NCBI GenBank assembly: GCA_022360445.1
Contig: JAKSCV010000058.1
Coordinates: 92,905 to 156,904, forward strand
From: Gammaproteobacteria bacterium
GTDB lineage: Bacteria; Pseudomonadota; Gammaproteobacteria; UBA5861
Reading direction: 5' to 3'
Length of the DNA: 64,000 nt
Shown: positions 18,003-25,956 of the stretch, in pieces
Layout: each line of letters opens with the position of its first letter
Position numbering within the stretch: the first letter of the stretch is position 1
Position numbers and translations under genes: made by a program
Notes under the pieces: generated by a model
Database searches by the model: none
Seen by the model: only the letters and a program-made list of their open reading frames with translations
What the model was told of the DNA's origin: nothing

Positions 18003-18818
18003 ATGCAAACGTTAATTGATACAGCAAAAAAAGTCATATGTGACAATAGAAGTTTACCTTTTTCTGTTTATCGCTCCTTAAAAGAGCAGGATATGTTGAA
18101 TGTTCCGATCATTAAGCCGTTATTAATAGCGGTCTTATCTGGAAATAAAGAATTGGGTGCCGAGGGCGAACTACTCTGCCCGTCGGGTAACTTTGTTTTT
18201 TTATCGAACACACCAACTATTGCGGTGAGAAATATTCCAAGCGATTCGGAGTATTTTGCCTTACTCATCGAATTTGATTATTCTGATTTTGAGTGTCTTG
18301 AACACAGAAGCTTCGAAACGAATACCTATTTTCAAGGAGCTATTAAGCCAGAGCTCGAATTTACTTTGCAGCAGTTTATTGAGTGGTCGGCATTCTCATC
18401 TCCTGAACTATGGCATATCCGCCGCAAGGAAATTCTTCAGGTAATTGCCTCATTAGGCTTTGAAGAGGTTAGGTCGATCATGAAACCGCCTACTTTAAGC
18501 CATAAAATTCACACCATTATCAGCTCGGATTTGGCCAACGACTTAGATGCCGTGGCCATCTCGTCAATGCTGGCCATAAGTGAATCGACGTTACGCCGGA
18601 AGTTAAGTGCGGAAGGAGACAAGTTTCAGGACATTAAGGATAGGGCTAAGCTAGGGCATGGTTTGCATCTAGTGCAAACCAGTGTGCATTCCATTGGCCA
18701 TATTGCAGCGCTATGCGGCTACTCATCTCAGTCGCGCTTTACGGATAAGTTTAAGCAACTTTTTACTATCACGCCTACCGAGTTAAGAAAAACGAAGATG
18801 AGCGGATCAGGCGAATAA
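18003..18818 (+). CDS. AraC family transcriptional regulator (cassette 2, first gene)
   Basis: 271 residues with an N-terminal cupin-like AraC half and a C-terminal double helix-turn-helix. The segments are DLDAVAISSMLAISESTLRR for the first HTH and GHIAALCGYSSQSRFTDKFK for the second, followed by the TPTELR end motif. It begins 16 bp after attC site 1. No attC separates it from the PEBP gene 72 bp downstream, so both belong to one cassette and the regulator may control that gene. No strong ribosome site is seen. Confidence 0.85.
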   Translation: MQTLIDTAKKVICDNRSLPFSVYRSLKEQDMLNVPIIKPLLIAVLSGNKELGAEGELLCPSGNFVFLSNTPTIAVRNIPSDSEYFALLIEFDYSDFECLEHRSFETNTYFQGAIKPELEFTLQQFIEWSAFSSPELWHIRRKEILQVIASLGFEEVRSIMKPPTLSHKIHTIISSDLANDLDAVAISSMLAISESTLRRKLSAEGDKFQDIKDRAKLGHGLHLVQTSVHSIGHIAALCGYSSQSRFTDKFKQLFTITPTELRKTKMSGSGE

Positions 18819-18890
18819 ATGGTTGATTTGAGGGTAATACGTTTTTCTAATCGAGCGTAATATAAGCACTCTTATCAATTGGAGATTCAA

Positions 18891-19448
18891 ATGAAAAAGT
18901 CGATTAACAAATTTGCAATTTTATTTTCATCGTTGCTTTTATCTACGGTCTCAATGGCAGATGATTTTTCATTAAACAGTGCCGATATAGCGCATGGCGA
19001 GTTCATGAGCAAAGCGCAGGAATTCGAGGGCTTCGGATGTAGTGGGGGTAATGAGTCGCCACAGCTGTCGTGGAGTAACGCGCCAAAAGGCACAGTAGCC
19101 TTTGCGGTTACCGCTTATGACCCCGACGCACCGACAGGGAGCGGCTGGTGGCATTGGCAAATTGTCAATATTCCAGCCAATGTCACCAGTTTAGCAGCTG
19201 GCTCTGGCGATCAGAGTAATAAGCTAGCCCCGAAAGGGAGCCGTCAAATTGACAACGACTATGGTTTTGCTGGTTTTGGCGGTGCTTGTCCTCCTGAGGG
19301 ACATGGTGCACATCGATATCAATTTACGGTGCATGCTTTGTCCAAGAAATTAGAGTTGCCCGAAAACGCTTCAGGTGCCTTAGCCGGGTTTATGATCAAA
19401 GCTCACTCGTTGGGTTCAAGTTCAATTGAAGCGTTATATAAACGTTGA
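18891..19448 (+). CDS. Exported PEBP/YbhB-YbcL family protein (cassette 2, second gene)
   Basis: 185 residues. A signal peptide (MKKSINKFAILFSSLLLSTV, cleavage after SMA) leads a Raf-kinase-inhibitor/PEBP fold. Landmarks are GGNESPQLSWSNAPKG, the DPDAPTG ligand-site motif, WWHWQIVNIP and PPEGHGAHRYQFTVHAL. Bacterial members bind anionic ligands and their role is unclear. The start ATG follows GGAG by six bases, so an earlier in-frame codon at 18879 is not needed. The gene ends 2 bp before attC site 2. Confidence 0.9.
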   Translation: MKKSINKFAILFSSLLLSTVSMADDFSLNSADIAHGEFMSKAQEFEGFGCSGGNESPQLSWSNAPKGTVAFAVTAYDPDAPTGSGWWHWQIVNIPANVTSLAAGSGDQSNKLAPKGSRQIDNDYGFAGFGGACPPEGHGAHRYQFTVHALSKKLELPENASGALAGFMIKAHSLGSSSIEALYKR

Positions 19449-19450
19449 TA

Positions 19451-19507
19451 GCCTAACAAAAATATTAAGCCAATGCGTTAGACGCACGGCTTATCTTGGC
19501 GTTAGGC
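19451..19507 (+). repeat. attC site 2
   Basis: A textbook 57-bp site: GCCTAAC at 19451-19457 and GTTAGGC at 19501-19507 are perfect inverted copies. Inner arms AAGCCAATGCG/TTATCTTGGC and a GTTAGACGCACGG centre complete the palindrome. Confidence 0.9.
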
Positions 19508-19540
19508 ACCTTTGAGGCCTTCTAAGCTCGGTTACTTTCT

Positions 19541-20481
19541 ATGAATAAATACAAACCGTGTCGTCATAGCCAATCATGGCAACGTGGACGTACTAGATAC
19601 GGTCGAGGACGCGATTCCCGAACCAAAGTCAGGGCACGTCAGAGTCAAGGGTCTTGCTGCAGGTGCCGGCTGCGCTGACATTATGGCTCAGCACGGAGGT
19701 TATCCTTTAGCACCGAAACTGCCGTTCACCCCCGGTTATGATCTCGTCGGAATCGTTGATCACGTTAGTTCAGACGCTATCGGCATTGAAACAGGTAGTA
19801 TGTGGCTGCGCTCAATCCAGAGTTTGGTTGTTACTCGGAGTATGTATGTGTGCCTCCAGAGCTTTTATTGCCTGTTCCTGAAGAACTGGAGCCAGCAGAA
19901 GTTGTCAGTCTGATTCTCAACTGTCTTACCGCGCACTGTATCCTGCATAAAAAAGGCCAACTTACAGAGCGGTGAAACCGTTTTAATTCATGCTGCTGCC
20001 GGCAAACATCCAACCGTCTGTGAATACGGCGGCATCCCAAGAGATTATCAAAACCAGGATTTTCTCGAGTACATTCGTAACGAAGCGCTAGATAGAGTCA
20101 ATGCCGCATTCGATCCAATTGGCGGGCCAAACCTACGGCGCTTGTATAAAGCGGTAAGAAAAGGTGGCCGGGTAGTTAGCTATGGTTGCCGGAGACAGCT
20201 TCGGCGGCATGAAACAAATGGTATTCGGTGTGCTTCAAATGGCTGCGTTTAACTTCTGGCCGGACGGTAAACGGGTAACGCTCTGCGCCACCCCAAGCGA
20301 AGTAAAGAAAGATCATTGATGGTACCGGGAAACCCTTGCCGAGCTCATTAGCATGCTTGCTGCACGGCAAATAAATCCAGCCATTGGTGCAAGAGTGCCA
20401 TTATTAGAAGTAAAGTGTGCGCATCAAATGCGGGGGCAAGGCAAGGTTGCCGGCAAGGTTGTTTTGGTTTGCGAGTCGTAA
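19541..20481 (+). pseudogene. Decayed zinc-type alcohol dehydrogenase/quinone oxidoreductase (cassette 3)
   Basis: Pieces of one medium-chain dehydrogenase lie in order in different frames. They are VVIANHGNVDVLDTVEDAIP with GCADIMAQHGGYP, then FGCYSEYVCVPPELLLPVPEEL with LNCLTAHCILH, then GETVLIHAAAG, DRVNAAFDPIGGPNLRR and KGGRVVSYG, ending GQGKVAGKVVLVCES. Base 19541 is an ATG reading MNKYK before the first frameshift. At least four frameshifts are needed to join the pieces, so the gene is dead. It still sits between two attC sites. Confidence 0.8.
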
Positions 20482-20486
20482 AGGTG

Positions 20487-20558
20487 CCCAGCAAATGGTT
20501 GGAGAGGGACGTTTTTTCCGCTACGCTCCAAAATCGCCCCTCAATTCAAGCGATAGCA
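20487..20558 (+). repeat. attC site 3 (degenerate R')
   Basis: GCCCAGCAAATGG opens and AAGCGATAGC closes a palindrome whose inner arms GGAGAGGGACG and CGCCCCTC pair imperfectly around TTCCGCTACGCTCC. The R' box has GATAG in place of GTTAG, so activity is doubtful. Confidence 0.6.
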
Positions 20559-20574
20559 CGGAGAACGAACATTA

Positions 20575-21060
20575 ATGAAAACCGTACTTCTAGGCAACGC
20601 TGGCGCGGGGAAAAGCACCTTATCCCGAAAACTTACTGAAGCAAAGGCTGCCGTTACATTGTCCCTCGATGAATTAGCGTTTGCGGGCGGAACCGAGCGG
20701 CGCCCATTGGAAGATAGCGTGACTGAAGCGATGAGTTTTATCCGAGCAAATGAGAGTTGGATTATTGAAGGGTGCTACTCAGATATTATCGCTCCGCTGC
20801 TCCCGTTCGATGAGAGGCTAATTTTCTTGAACCCTGGCGTCGAAGCATGTGTGCATCACTGCAAAGCACGCCCATGGGAACCGGAAAAATTCGAATCAAG
20901 CGAGTCACAAGGTTCTAACCTTGAGAATCTTATTGCTTGGGTTCGCGAGTACGAATCCAGAGAAGATGAATATGGGTTGAAGCGGCATCGGGAGCTTTTC
21001 GAGTCGTTTCAGAAATCGAAAGTCGAATACAACCACCCATCTGAGTATACAGTGGTATAA
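20575..21060 (+). CDS. P-loop kinase-like protein (cassette 4)
   Basis: 161 residues. The Walker A motif GNAGAGKST is at residues 7-15, with a possible acidic Walker B-like LSLDELAF (about 30) and WIIEGCYSDII (about 62), typical of adenylate/shikimate-kinase-like folds such as the FlaR/TopAK group. The C-terminal third is charged and unlike any family I know. Its start is 17 bp after attC site 3 and its stop lies in attC site 4, so this is a one-gene cassette. The substrate is unknown. Confidence 0.75.
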   Translation: MKTVLLGNAGAGKSTLSRKLTEAKAAVTLSLDELAFAGGTERRPLEDSVTEAMSFIRANESWIIEGCYSDIIAPLLPFDERLIFLNPGVEACVHHCKARPWEPEKFESSESQGSNLENLIAWVREYESREDEYGLKRHRELFESFQKSKVEYNHPSEYTVV

Positions 21061-21141
21061 AAACACCATGGAGAAGGACGTATTTTCTGCTACACCCTTC
21101 AGGCTCCATTCCAAATACGCCTCTCATGGTGAGCGTTAGCG
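21058..21141 (+). repeat. attC site 4
   Basis: The site begins at the kinase stop with TAAAAACACCATGGAGAAGG and ends in GAGCGTTAGCG (R' 21135-21141). Arms ACACCATGGAG and CTCATGGTGAG pair, as do GACGTATTT and AAATACG. R'' is degenerate (TAAAAAC). Confidence 0.72.
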
Positions 21142-21159
21142 AACGCAGGAGAAACGTGT

Positions 21160-21804
21160 ATGTATATTCCCAAACAATTTGAAGAACCGAGAGTCGAGAT
21201 AATGCACGAGCTTATCCGAGCGTACCCCTTGGCTACTCTGGTTACGCACTCATCAAGCGGACTGAACGCAAACCACATTCCACTACACTTGTCCGAGTCG
21301 CCAGCACCTTATGGTACGTTACGGGGTCATATTGCACGTGCTAATCCATTATTTGGTGAAATTGCCGAAGGCCTTGAAAGCTTAGTCGTCTTTCATGGTC
21401 CCGATTCCTACATTACCCCTTCGTGGTACGCCACTAAGAAGGAAACAGGACAAGTCGTGCCCACTTGGAATTTTGCTGTTGTGCATGCTTATGGTGCCCT
21501 GCGTGTTGTAGACAATGCATCATGGTTACGAGAGCAGCTTGACGGGCTTACTAACCAAAATGAAGCGACTTTTCCAAAGCCGTGGGCAGTTTCAGATGCA
21601 CCAAATGATTACATTGAACGAATTATGGCGGCCATTGTTGGTGTAGAAGTGGTCATCACAAAGTTACTTGGCAAATGGAAAGTCAGCCAGAATCAGCCGA
21701 CACGAAATCAAATTGGCGTAATATCAGGATTGAGGGTAAGTGGCCATCCAGAAACTGAAGCAATGGCTACCCTAGTGGAAGCTGAAGTGAAAAATATTCG
21801 CTAA
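21160..21804 (+). CDS. PaiB-like FMN-binding split-barrel protein (cassette 5)
   Basis: 214 residues matching the FMN-binding negative transcriptional regulator/PaiB family. Landmarks are MYIPKQFEEP at the start, HIPLHL, GHIARANPL, GPDSYITPSWY, VPTWNFAVVHAYG and the late GKWKVSQNQP. The founding PaiB of Bacillus represses protease genes; most relatives are probable flavin or haem enzymes. ATG 21160 has AGGAGAA seven bases upstream. It is bounded by attC sites 4 and 5. Confidence 0.9.
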   Translation: MYIPKQFEEPRVEIMHELIRAYPLATLVTHSSSGLNANHIPLHLSESPAPYGTLRGHIARANPLFGEIAEGLESLVVFHGPDSYITPSWYATKKETGQVVPTWNFAVVHAYGALRVVDNASWLREQLDGLTNQNEATFPKPWAVSDAPNDYIERIMAAIVGVEVVITKLLGKWKVSQNQPTRNQIGVISGLRVSGHPETEAMATLVEAEVKNIR

Positions 21805-21912
21805 CATTCACCGATCCGCCCTATCGTCGGCTGTTAAGCGACTACTCTCCCGCTCTTTTGATAGGCCCACTCACGCTCCGCCTATCAAGAGCGTTCGAGC
21901 CGACGTTATACA
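21800..21912 (+). repeat. attC site 5 (long, VCR-like)
   Basis: A 113-bp site starts at GCTAACA (overlapping the PaiB stop) and ends at ACGTTATACAC. Paired arms are CGTCGGCT with AGCCGACG, and CGCTCTTTTGATAG with CTATCAAGAGCG. These long exact arms make it one of the clearest sites. Confidence 0.82.
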
Positions 21913-21926
21913 CTAAGAGGCAAGAA

Positions 21927-22421
21927 ATGAACAAAGGAGTATTGACATTTTTCTGTGGAAAAATGGGGGCAGGTAAAACGACAAAATCTCTTGAAGTTTC
22001 CCATGAGCGAAACGCCGTACTACTTTCTGAAGACGAGTGGCTTGCGTCAGTTTATCCGGATAGCATCCAGACACTGGAAGATTACATAAAATGTGCTGAT
22101 CGGCTCAAGCCACAAATGAAGAAGTTAACTCAGTCTATCTTGGTAACAGGGACTAACGTGGTAATGGACTTTCCTGCAAATACAATTTCGCAACGAGAGT
22201 GGTTTAAAAGCATTTTCTCTGAAATCCAGGCTCCTCACGAGCTGATTTACATCGACCAACCAAATGAGATTTGCTTGAGGCAAATAGCAAAAAGGCGGAT
22301 AGAGCAACCACAAAGAGCGGCAACTGATACCGAAGAGATGTTTGAGCTTGTTACAAAGTACTTCGTTGCCCCCATCCCTGATGAAGGGTTCAATACAACC
22401 GTAATTACGGCAACTGCCTAA
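21927..22421 (+). CDS. AAA/zeta-toxin-like P-loop protein (cassette 6)
   Basis: 164 residues from ATG 21927; upstream in-frame codons lie inside attC site 5 and are rejected. The Walker A motif is CGKMGAGKTTKS (residues 9-20). LLSEDEWLASVYPD and NVVMDFPANT are the acidic elements of small-molecule kinases of the zeta-toxin/chloramphenicol phosphotransferase-like group. RQIAKRRIEQPQR is a likely arginine-rich lid. Cassette relatives are often called AAA family ATPase. Phosphorylation of a drug or nucleotide sugar is inference only. Confidence 0.75.
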   Translation: MNKGVLTFFCGKMGAGKTTKSLEVSHERNAVLLSEDEWLASVYPDSIQTLEDYIKCADRLKPQMKKLTQSILVTGTNVVMDFPANTISQREWFKSIFSEIQAPHELIYIDQPNEICLRQIAKRRIEQPQRAATDTEEMFELVTKYFVAPIPDEGFNTTVITATA

Positions 22422-22499
22422 AATCACAGGTACGGCGACGGCTTTTCCGTTGCGGCTTCGCCTTCACTACTAAGTGGCGACTGATGCAAGGCGTTAGGC
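22416..22499 (+). repeat. attC site 6
   Basis: GCCTAAA overlaps the preceding stop and GCGTTAGGC closes at 22499. Inner arms GGCGACGGC and the GCGGCTTCGCC centre support a folded site of about 84 bp. Confidence 0.78.
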
Positions 22500-22504
22500 A
22501 AAAA

Positions 22505-22795
22505 ATGGAGAATTATCGAGCGGATAAAGAATCGTTTGATGAACTGAACCAGTTCATCGCTGATTTAGAGGCATCGCTAAATGATCACGACGCTGTTGAA
22601 TACAATAAGTATTTCAGTTCTGATATCTCTTGGGGCAATTCTAATGGTGGGTTAACCTTGAGTTTGTCTGGGCTTCATCCAGTGCACAAAGAATTTCTTG
22701 AAGGCCCACTAAAAAGTCGGAATTTAAATATACCGTAGAGCGCATTGAGTTGCTAAGCCAAGATGCGACGTATGCGCATGTTCGGCTAACAAGGT
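22505..22795 (+). pseudogene. Truncated and frameshifted SnoaL/NTF2-like protein (cassette 7)
   Basis: ATG 22505 opens a frame with the start of an SgcJ/EcaC-like SnoaL fold (SFDELNQFIADLEASLNDHD, YFSSDISWGN, HPVHKEFLEG). At a run of five A (22711-22715) the frame must shift by one to continue KSEFKYTVERIELLSQDATYAHVRLTR. The protein then stops short because the attC R'' box GGCTAAC lies within the codons for LT. Full-length relatives are about 140 residues, and this has about 95. It is probably non-functional. Confidence 0.7.
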
Positions 22796-22870
22796 ATTGT
22801 TGCAGCGCAAAAAAACGTGCTGCTAGGACGTCCTCGCTAGCGCTCCGGCGCCCAAAACACGGCATTAGGT
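22784..22870 (+). repeat. attC site 7
   Basis: GGCTAAC at the left and ATTAGGT at the right (22864-22870) enclose a GC-rich imperfect palindrome of about 87 bp. The left box lies inside the coding remnant upstream. Confidence 0.6.
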
Positions 22871-22948
22871 ATCTCGTTTTCTGATGACATTGGCCTGTAA
22901 AGGCGTTGTCGACTATGATGATATTAGGGAGACAATTGGGAAAATTGC

Positions 22949-24292
22949 ATGAAACGACCTGAAAATTTAGCGTCCGGCGAATTGGCTCGGTTAATTCCAG
23001 TGGCGTCAAAGCCAGAGCTAAAAAACACCAGTGTCACATGTGCCATCTTGATGGCAGTGAACGAATTTGCAGAGGCGCTGCTCGGCCAACTTGGCGCACC
23101 GACAGGTAAGCGGGCCAAAACTGAGGTCTGGGTCGAGCCCGTATTCAAATCAGCTAAGGGCGAAAACAAGGATCGACCGGATGCCTTGATCGTCGTCGAT
23201 AACGGGCGGCGAAAGTGGCAGGCGCTTGTAGAAGCGAAAGCGAAGAATACAGATTTGGATTCGGGCCAAGTCGAACGCTACCTTGATATCGCCAAAGCCC
23301 AAGAAATTGATGCGGTAGTTACTATTTCAAATCAGTTTGTGGCTACGCCTTCACAGTCCCCTTGCGATATCAACCGTCAGAAACTCAAGAAAGTCGAACT
23401 GTTTCATTGGTCTTGGTCGTATCTTGAAACTGAGGCAAAAATTCAGCTCTCAAAAAGCGCGGTCTCCGACCCCGATCAGGCGTATATGCTCAATGAGTAT
23501 GTACGGTACTTGGAACACGATTCAGCCGGAGTCAGTGAATTCGAGCAGATGGGCAAGGAGTGGGTGGAGGCGTGCAAACTGTATTTCGCAAAATCCACTT
23601 TAGATAAAAAATCACCGCTCATTGCTCCTGTTGTCAGTGATTGGGATGAATTGATGCGTTGTACGGCGCTGTCTATGAGCCGGGCGCTTGAGACGAATGT
23701 AACTACCGTCCTGAGTACGAAGGAAAGAAAAAACCCAGTTGAACGCCTCGAAAATTTGCAGAACTCTTTTGCAAGTTCGGGTGAACTTGAAAGTCGCTTG
23801 GAGGTTCCTGATGCGGCATCTCACATTTCAGTGGAAGCCGATCTCACCCGCCGTTCAGTAACTGTGTCAATGGCAGTGGATGCCCCTACAGACAAAAAAC
23901 GTGCGCCGGCAACGGTTACATGGCTTCTTCGCCAACTGTCCAAAACCGAAGATGGAAGTTTGATGCTTGTGACCAAATGGCCAGGAAGAGCACAAGACAC
24001 TTATGCAGAATTATCTACGGTGCGCGAAGACCCCGCAGCGTTGGTGAGTGAGAGAAAGGGTTTGTTGCCTCGATCGTTCGAGATCAAGGCTATTTCCGAC
24101 CTCGGTGGTAAGTTCACTCAGCGTCGCAATTTTGTCCCGGAGTTGGTTTCGTGTGTAACCAAGTTTTACGAGGCCGTGGGGCAGCATGTGGTTCCTTGGC
24201 AGGCCCCTCCGCCGAAACCCAAAAAGCCTGTGCAAGTGGATGAATCGGAGGAAAAAAGCTTATCTTCAGACGACAGTGCATCCGGCACCTAA
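22949..24292 (+). CDS. Large cassette protein with a PD-(D/E)XK nuclease-like core (cassette 8)
   Basis: 447 residues, unusually long for a cassette gene. The region 60-135 reads EVWVEPVFKSAKGE, then RPDALIVVDNGRRKWQALVE and EAKAKNTDLDSGQVERYLDI. The spacing D-X(n)-EAK followed by a helix with QVERY is the pattern of the restriction-endonuclease-like fold. Residues about 230-400 form a second domain with many beta-strand-like stretches, and the tail is a proline- and acid-rich linker. No close family is recognised. A nuclease role, possibly in defence, is inference. It starts 78 bp after attC site 7. Confidence 0.6.
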   Translation: MKRPENLASGELARLIPVASKPELKNTSVTCAILMAVNEFAEALLGQLGAPTGKRAKTEVWVEPVFKSAKGENKDRPDALIVVDNGRRKWQALVEAKAKNTDLDSGQVERYLDIAKAQEIDAVVTISNQFVATPSQSPCDINRQKLKKVELFHWSWSYLETEAKIQLSKSAVSDPDQAYMLNEYVRYLEHDSAGVSEFEQMGKEWVEACKLYFAKSTLDKKSPLIAPVVSDWDELMRCTALSMSRALETNVTTVLSTKERKNPVERLENLQNSFASSGELESRLEVPDAASHISVEADLTRRSVTVSMAVDAPTDKKRAPATVTWLLRQLSKTEDGSLMLVTKWPGRAQDTYAELSTVREDPAALVSERKGLLPRSFEIKAISDLGGKFTQRRNFVPELVSCVTKFYEAVGQHVVPWQAPPPKPKKPVQVDESEEKSLSSDDSASGT

Positions 24293-24324
24293 CAAATCGT
24301 TGCAGCTGGCCTCAGGTGTTAGCA
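24286..24324 (+). repeat. attC site 8 (short or internally deleted)
   Basis: CACCTAAC overlaps the stop at 24290-24292 and GGTGTTAGCA closes at 24324. Only about 39 bp separate the ends, shorter than a normal site, so the centre is probably deleted. Confidence 0.5.
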
Positions 24325-24339
24325 ATAAGGAGAATGATT

Positions 24340-25026
24340 ATGAAGAAAAATTTACTAATTGTAGGTGCAAGTCGTGGGATTGGGTTGGCAGTTGCCGAAT
24401 TCTACGATGCAAAAGGGGACAATATTATATCTGTCTCAAGAACACCATCAACTGTGGGAAATTGGGTCGAGGCTGATATCTCAATACCAAATGGCATCGA
24501 AAAAGTGTTAGACGCAGTATCCGAACAAACTATAGATGCCCTCTTATTTATGGGAGGGGTCTGGGAGAAGAACGCATTCACTGATGAATATGATTTTGAG
24601 AGAAGTTCTTATTCCGAAACTCAAGCTGTAATTAACGTAAATCAAATAGCTCCTATCGAACTTGTCAAAGGTCTGCTGAACAACCTCCGACGAGCTGAGA
24701 ATCCGCGAGCGGTATTTATAGGGGCGACTTCAGGGCTTGAATTATCTGCCACAGCAGAAGTTGCGTATAGTGCTTCCAAGTTTGGTCTCCGTGGAGCAGT
24801 CCACTCCCTTCGAATTAACTATAAAAATGAAGGCATCGGATTTACTACAATCAACCCGGGTTTTGTGGGAACGGATGAGGTTCTCGAAGATATAGAGTCC
24901 GGTGAGTCAACTGGACTTATTCCAATACCAATAGAAGACATAGTGCGAGCAGTCAACTTTGTAATGCAATCCAGCAAAGACACTGATTTGGGAGACATAA
25001 CTCTTACACAAAAATACGAGAGCTAA
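24340..25026 (+). CDS. Short-chain dehydrogenase/reductase (cassette 9)
   Basis: 228-residue SDR. The NAD(P) motif is VGASRGIG (about residues 7-14), the catalytic Tyr-Lys is YSASK with the preceding Ser in GATSGLE, and NPGFVGTD follows. The usual NNAG motif is replaced by LLFMGGVWEK, so the family is atypical. I chose ATG 24340 because AAGGAG lies eight bases before it, while ATG 24334 is too close. It is AT-richer than the flanking chromosome, which fits a cassette origin. Confidence 0.85.
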   Translation: MKKNLLIVGASRGIGLAVAEFYDAKGDNIISVSRTPSTVGNWVEADISIPNGIEKVLDAVSEQTIDALLFMGGVWEKNAFTDEYDFERSSYSETQAVINVNQIAPIELVKGLLNNLRRAENPRAVFIGATSGLELSATAEVAYSASKFGLRGAVHSLRINYKNEGIGFTTINPGFVGTDEVLEDIESGESTGLIPIPIEDIVRAVNFVMQSSKDTDLGDITLTQKYES

Positions 25027-25062
25027 CTCCACATTGCAGCGGACAAGCTGATCTGTAACCAC
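25023..25062 (+). repeat. Possible half attC site at the right end of the array
   Basis: GAGCTAACTCC follows the SDR stop in the position of an R'' box and continues ATTGCAGCGGACAAGC. No matching R' is found before the IS3 relic begins. I read it as a broken site. Confidence 0.35.
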
Positions 25063-25104
25063 TTTTAATGGACAGTATTTTTTGTTCATATGAAAAGGTT
25101 CAGT

Positions 25105-25825
25105 GTGGGACAAACAAATAGAGAAACTACGGTCGCTATACGTTGGCTTTCAAACTTCAATCCGTTAAGTTAGCGAATCATCCTGAGGTTAGGTCAAAGG
25201 ATGTCGCCGACATCTTTAGGCATACATTCAGTGATGCTTTACCGTTAGCAAATGGAACACAGGCGCGGTGAACTCATGAAAAATAAGCACATGAAAAAAG
25301 AAGCTCCATCACCTAAGCGTCGTCCTGATCGTACAGATCCGATCAGGAAAGTGGGAGAGAAGCTAGCCGAAGCTGAAAAACGTATGAAGAAGCGCGAACG
25401 GGAACTTGGGAACCACAATGATGAGATCGAACTTTTAAAAAAGGCCGAACGGTCCTTCCAGCGGAAAAAATAGATTGATGTGGACTCGTTGAGAAGAACA
25501 AGGGCCAAGATATCTGGCCGCTACGTAAGCTGTTGGGTCTTTTCAGAAACGGTTTCTATGCCTGGCGGTCCCCAGGCGAAAGTAAGCAGCAGAGATATGA
25601 TGGTGAATTGAAAGAAGCCATTATTGAGCGACATCAAGGCTCCAGGTGAGCTTATGGCGCCCACCGAGACATCAGCAACTACGTCGCAACGGCTTTGACT
25701 GCAGTGTTCGGAAGATGAAACGGTTAATAAAGGCAGTTGGTGTAGAAGCCTCTAGTAAAGGGCTGTATACATGCAACCCCGGTCGACACGACTTCTACAG
25801 CTCAACTGGTAACCTGCTCTCTGAG
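25105..25825 (+). pseudogene. Decayed, truncated IS3-family element at the right edge of the array
   Basis: OrfA pieces are recognisable: YGRYTLAFKLQSVKLANHPE, VMLYR, MEHRRGELM and the coiled-coil KLAEAEKRMKKRERELGN with EIELLKKAERSF. These need at least one frameshift and contain a stop. OrfB pieces follow in shifting frames: KAIIERHQGS-like ELKEAIIERHQGS, IHQQLRRNGFDCSVRKMKR and GRHDFYSSTGNLLSE. Homology stops near 25825, before the catalytic core is complete. The element is dead and differs from the left-hand relic. Confidence 0.72.
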
Positions 25826-25956
25826 GATGAGACAACACTGCCTGAGGGCTGCACTGGGCTAGTGACTTCACTTATTATAGGTACCAGTTAAGGATGGCTC
25901 TATCATGCGATTGTGGCCGATCTCTTTAGCATTAGCTTTCGTTATTATCATCGCTT

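Larger units (their letters stand above)
17480..25062 (+). mobile_element. Integron gene-cassette array without a visible integrase (CALIN-type)
   Basis: Unrelated short genes, all on the plus strand and with different base composition, are each followed within a few bases by an imperfect palindrome. Each palindrome opens with a (G/C)CTAAC- or TAAC-like R'' box and closes with GCGTTAG-like R'. I recognise sites ending near 17986, 19507, 20558, 21141, 21912, 22499, 22870 and 24324, with lengths of about 39 to 113 bp. A possible orphan R' box (GTTAGCT, 17499-17505) starts the array and a half-site near 25023-25062 ends it. No tyrosine recombinase is present in the window, so the array is either an orphan cluster or lies far from its intI. 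Confidence 0.82.
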
